Shown piece after piece: positions 62,237-64,000 of a stretch of DNA of 64,000 nucleotides. Source of the stretch: Halonatronomonas betaini (GTDB taxonomy: Bacteria; Bacillota; Halanaerobiia; Halanaerobiales; Halarsenatibacteraceae). The first letter of the stretch is position 1, and every line of letters begins with the position of its first letter. The DNA lies in NCBI RefSeq assembly GCF_015666175.1, contig NZ_JADPIE010000001.1:129741-193740 (forward strand), in the 5' to 3' direction. Below the pieces are notes generated by a model, which saw only the letters and a list, made by a program, of their open reading frames with translations, did not search any database and was not told where the DNA came from. The translations under genes and the position numbers were made by a program.

Positions 62237-63571
62237 TTGCCAGCAGAATTTATGGGACTATTAGATGATATAATTTCCTGGATAGAGATAGAGATCTTTG
62301 CTTTACATAATTTGATTTCACTTGGTGTTTTGGTTATACTGGCTGGAATTATATATTTATTTAAAACTAAAATTCGAGATAAAGGCAGGTTGATATTAAA
62401 CTCAGTGCCATTTAATCTACCGCCAGGCTGGCCTGCTTTCTGGGATGAGATTTCTTATAGATTTGGCCTTTCTATTTTTGTATTATTTTATAATTTAATT
62501 GCAGCTGTCTTGAATTTACCTATAGCATTAACTTTAATAGCAGGATACTTACTTGTAGCCTGGTTGATTATAAGGACTATTACCTGGTTATTGCCAACAA
62601 CTGTCTGGGTCCGTCTGATATCTTATTTGATCTGGATAATTGCTGTTTTAAATATAATTGGCTTATATGATCTTTTTGTTGCCTTCTTTGAAGATTTAGA
62701 AGTTAGTCTTGGCAATTTTCAGATCTCGCTGATGATGATTATCAGAGGAGTAATAATACTAGGAATTTTCTTCTGGATAGCCAGTTGGTCTGAAAAATAT
62801 TTTCGGAGGAGACTTCAAAGATCTAATAGTTTAACACCTTCAGTTAGGGTTTTAGTGCAGAAGACAATTAGGGTTGTATTATATGCAGCGGCTTTAGTGT
62901 TTGCTTTAAGTAGTATCGGGATTGATCTTAGTGCATTTGCATTTCTCGGTGGTGCTATTGGTGTTGGTTTAGGTTTTGGGCTACAGAAAATTGTATCTAA
63001 TTTTATTAGTGGTATAATAATTGTTTTAGATAAGTCTATTAAACCAGGTGATGTTATTGAGATAGGAGAAGTTTTTGGTAGTGTTAAAACTTTAAATACC
63101 AGGTTTGTCTCTGTAGTCACTCTGGCAGGCAAGGAATATTTGATTCCGAATGAAAGTTTTATTACTAATGAGGTTATTAACTGGTCTTATAGTGATGATT
63201 TAGTCCGTCTTGATACAACTGTTGGGGTTGGCTATGATAGTGATTTAAAACAAGTACAAAATCTTATATTACAGACAATGAATCATAATGATAGAATAAT
63301 CAAAGATCCTGAGCCAGTTTGCCTACTTAAAGAATTTAATGATAATACAGTTGATTTTGAATTGAGGTTCTGGATTGAAGATCCAGCAAAAGGAGTTGCC
63401 AATATTAAAAGCGAGGTTTTAATGGAGGTGTGGGATTTACTTGCTGAAAATGATGTGAATATTGCTTTTCCACAAAGAGATCTTCATTTTGAATCTTTTT
63501 CTGCTGAAGCTGTCGAATCATTAAAGGAAATTTTTAATAATTCTAAAAATCAGGATAGTAGTGATAGTTAA
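62237..63571 (+). CDS. MscS-type mechanosensitive channel
   Basis: About 444 residues. Four or five membrane helices (about residues 24-40, 75-105, 115-150, 165-185 and 205-235) lead into the pore helix FAFLGGAIGVGLGFGLQKIVSNFISG with its glycine-alanine pattern, then the beta-domain (IKPGDVIEIGEVFGSVKTLNTRFV) and the C-terminal cage region ending QRDLHFESF. It releases solutes upon osmotic downshock, important in a halophile. TTG 62237 is eight bases after GGAGGG; the ATG 62222 overlaps that site. The stop overlaps the next start by one base. Confidence 0.9.
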   Translation: MPAEFMGLLDDIISWIEIEIFALHNLISLGVLVILAGIIYLFKTKIRDKGRLILNSVPFNLPPGWPAFWDEISYRFGLSIFVLFYNLIAAVLNLPIALTLIAGYLLVAWLIIRTITWLLPTTVWVRLISYLIWIIAVLNIIGLYDLFVAFFEDLEVSLGNFQISLMMIIRGVIILGIFFWIASWSEKYFRRRLQRSNSLTPSVRVLVQKTIRVVLYAAALVFALSSIGIDLSAFAFLGGAIGVGLGFGLQKIVSNFISGIIIVLDKSIKPGDVIEIGEVFGSVKTLNTRFVSVVTLAGKEYLIPNESFITNEVINWSYSDDLVRLDTTVGVGYDSDLKQVQNLILQTMNHNDRIIKDPEPVCLLKEFNDNTVDFELRFWIEDPAKGVANIKSEVLMEVWDLLAENDVNIAFPQRDLHFESFSAEAVESLKEIFNNSKNQDSSDS

Positions 63572-64000
63572 TGGCTAAATTAATTTTATCTCCTTTATTT
63601 ATTGTTTTGTTTTTAAATATTATTCTAGGATTTTATGGTTTACTTAAGTTTGATATTAGAGAAAAAGGTGGAAAATTTGTTTTATTGACTTTTATCATAC
63701 TGAGCTTAGTTCTGGGTATTGTAAGTACTCCAGCTGTATCTGTTTTAATTGCAAGACCACTTGAAACTCCTTATGGATATTCAGAATTACTTTTGCCAGC
63801 GGATAATATAAAGGCGGTAACAGTTTTAAGTGGAGGAATATATCAGGGGCCTGCTAAGGAATTTGAATTGCCTGGTGATTCAACAATTCAGAGGGTTAAT
63901 CGAGGGGTCAAATTTTTCCTTGATAGTGAGGCAGAATATCTGATAATGCAGGGTCGATTAAGTGAAGGCCCTGGAAATAGGATGGTTCAATTAATGGCAG
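63571..64000 (+). CDS. YdcF/ElyC-like DUF218 protein (3' end outside window)
   Basis: The first 143 residues of a membrane-anchored protein. Two N-terminal helices (about 5-25 and 37-60) are followed by the start of a DUF218 domain: IKAVTVLSGGIYQGPAKEFELPGDSTIQRVNRGVKFF, then EAEYLIMQG. Relatives act in envelope biogenesis or precursor recycling. ATG 63571 overlaps the stop of the MscS gene, giving translational coupling. The frame is still open at 64000. Confidence 0.75.
   Translation, partial: MAKLILSPLFIVLFLNIILGFYGLLKFDIREKGGKFVLLTFIILSLVLGIVSTPAVSVLIARPLETPYGYSELLLPADNIKAVTVLSGGIYQGPAKEFELPGDSTIQRVNRGVKFFLDSEAEYLIMQGRLSEGPGNRMVQLMA

Noticed and set aside
1-64000. tRNA, rRNA or insertion sequence
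   Set aside because: Reading both strands I saw no tRNA-like T-loop with matching acceptor arms, no rRNA stretch and no transposase or terminal repeats.

Overview
The window is about 64 kb of AT-rich DNA, densely coding and with no rRNA, tRNA, CRISPR array, insertion sequence or phage gene that I could find. Gene content points to an anaerobic, fermentative, probably halophilic member of the Firmicutes, most likely order Halanaerobiales. The grounds are Firmicutes-type regulators and enzymes (GlpP, RNase HIII, IclR), strong GGAGG ribosome sites, many TTG/GTG starts, oxygen-sensitive radical-type Fe-S proteins (double-cubane protein plus ASKHA activase), the anaerobic cobaltochelatase CbiK, and acidic exported proteins. 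All four ABC solute-binding proteins have ordinary Sec signal peptides without a lipobox cysteine, which fits a two-membrane (diderm) Firmicute. The order-level assignment is inference.

Region 1 (1-10.2 kb) is a sugar-catabolic cluster on the + strand: two FGGY kinases, a fructose-6-phosphate-aldolase-like transaldolase, an aldo/keto reductase, a divergent shikimate-dehydrogenase-like protein, a cupin phosphoglucose isomerase, a D-2-hydroxyacid dehydrogenase, a DERA-type aldolase, L-fucose isomerase and an IclR regulator. There is no canonical fuculose-1-phosphate aldolase. Region 2 (10.3-17.7 kb) has an HhH protein, a MntA-HepT toxin-antitoxin pair, RNase HIII, GlpP and a UgpB-A-E type ABC importer. 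The importer follows a consensus promoter and a leader with an intrinsic terminator, presumably the GlpP antitermination target. Region 3 (17.7-32.6 kb) contains an 11-bp-phased tandem repeat array lying between a promoter and a terminator, two c-di-GMP proteins, an arsenic pair (ACR3, ArsC), moeA-tatA, a ZIP transporter, a tandem pair of exported BAAT-like hydrolases, a metallo-beta-lactamase-fold pseudogene and an alpha/beta hydrolase.

Region 4 (32.6-46.2 kb) has a second UgpB-type ABC system with a TudS-like protein, a peroxiredoxin with a PerR-like operator, the double-cubane protein/activase pair followed by YedF, a GPH symporter overlapping a CoA-transferase, an orphan peptide-binding protein, an HTH regulator and a DJ-1/PfpI protein. 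Region 5 (46.2-64 kb) has a cobalamin riboswitch with cobA, a homocysteine methyltransferase, an Fe-S membrane protein with a YyaL-type thioredoxin protein, a GLUG-repeat protein, a DMSP-lyase-like cupin with a pirin, LRR and TPR exported proteins, an MFS exporter, a second orphan peptide-binding protein, CbiK, another 11-bp array, an aldo/keto reductase, an MscS channel and the start of a YdcF-like protein.

The most unusual signals are three intergenic tandem arrays with a strict 11-bp period but three different unit sequences (17962-18076, 24371-24401, 61055-61141). One of them is flanked by promoter and terminator as if it were a small RNA. Two genes (6002 and 28703) have ATC as the only well-placed start codon behind a strong ribosome site. 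Uptake functions (fucose, glycerol phosphate, possibly DMSP) would suit life on algal products in brines, but that is inference from gene content only.
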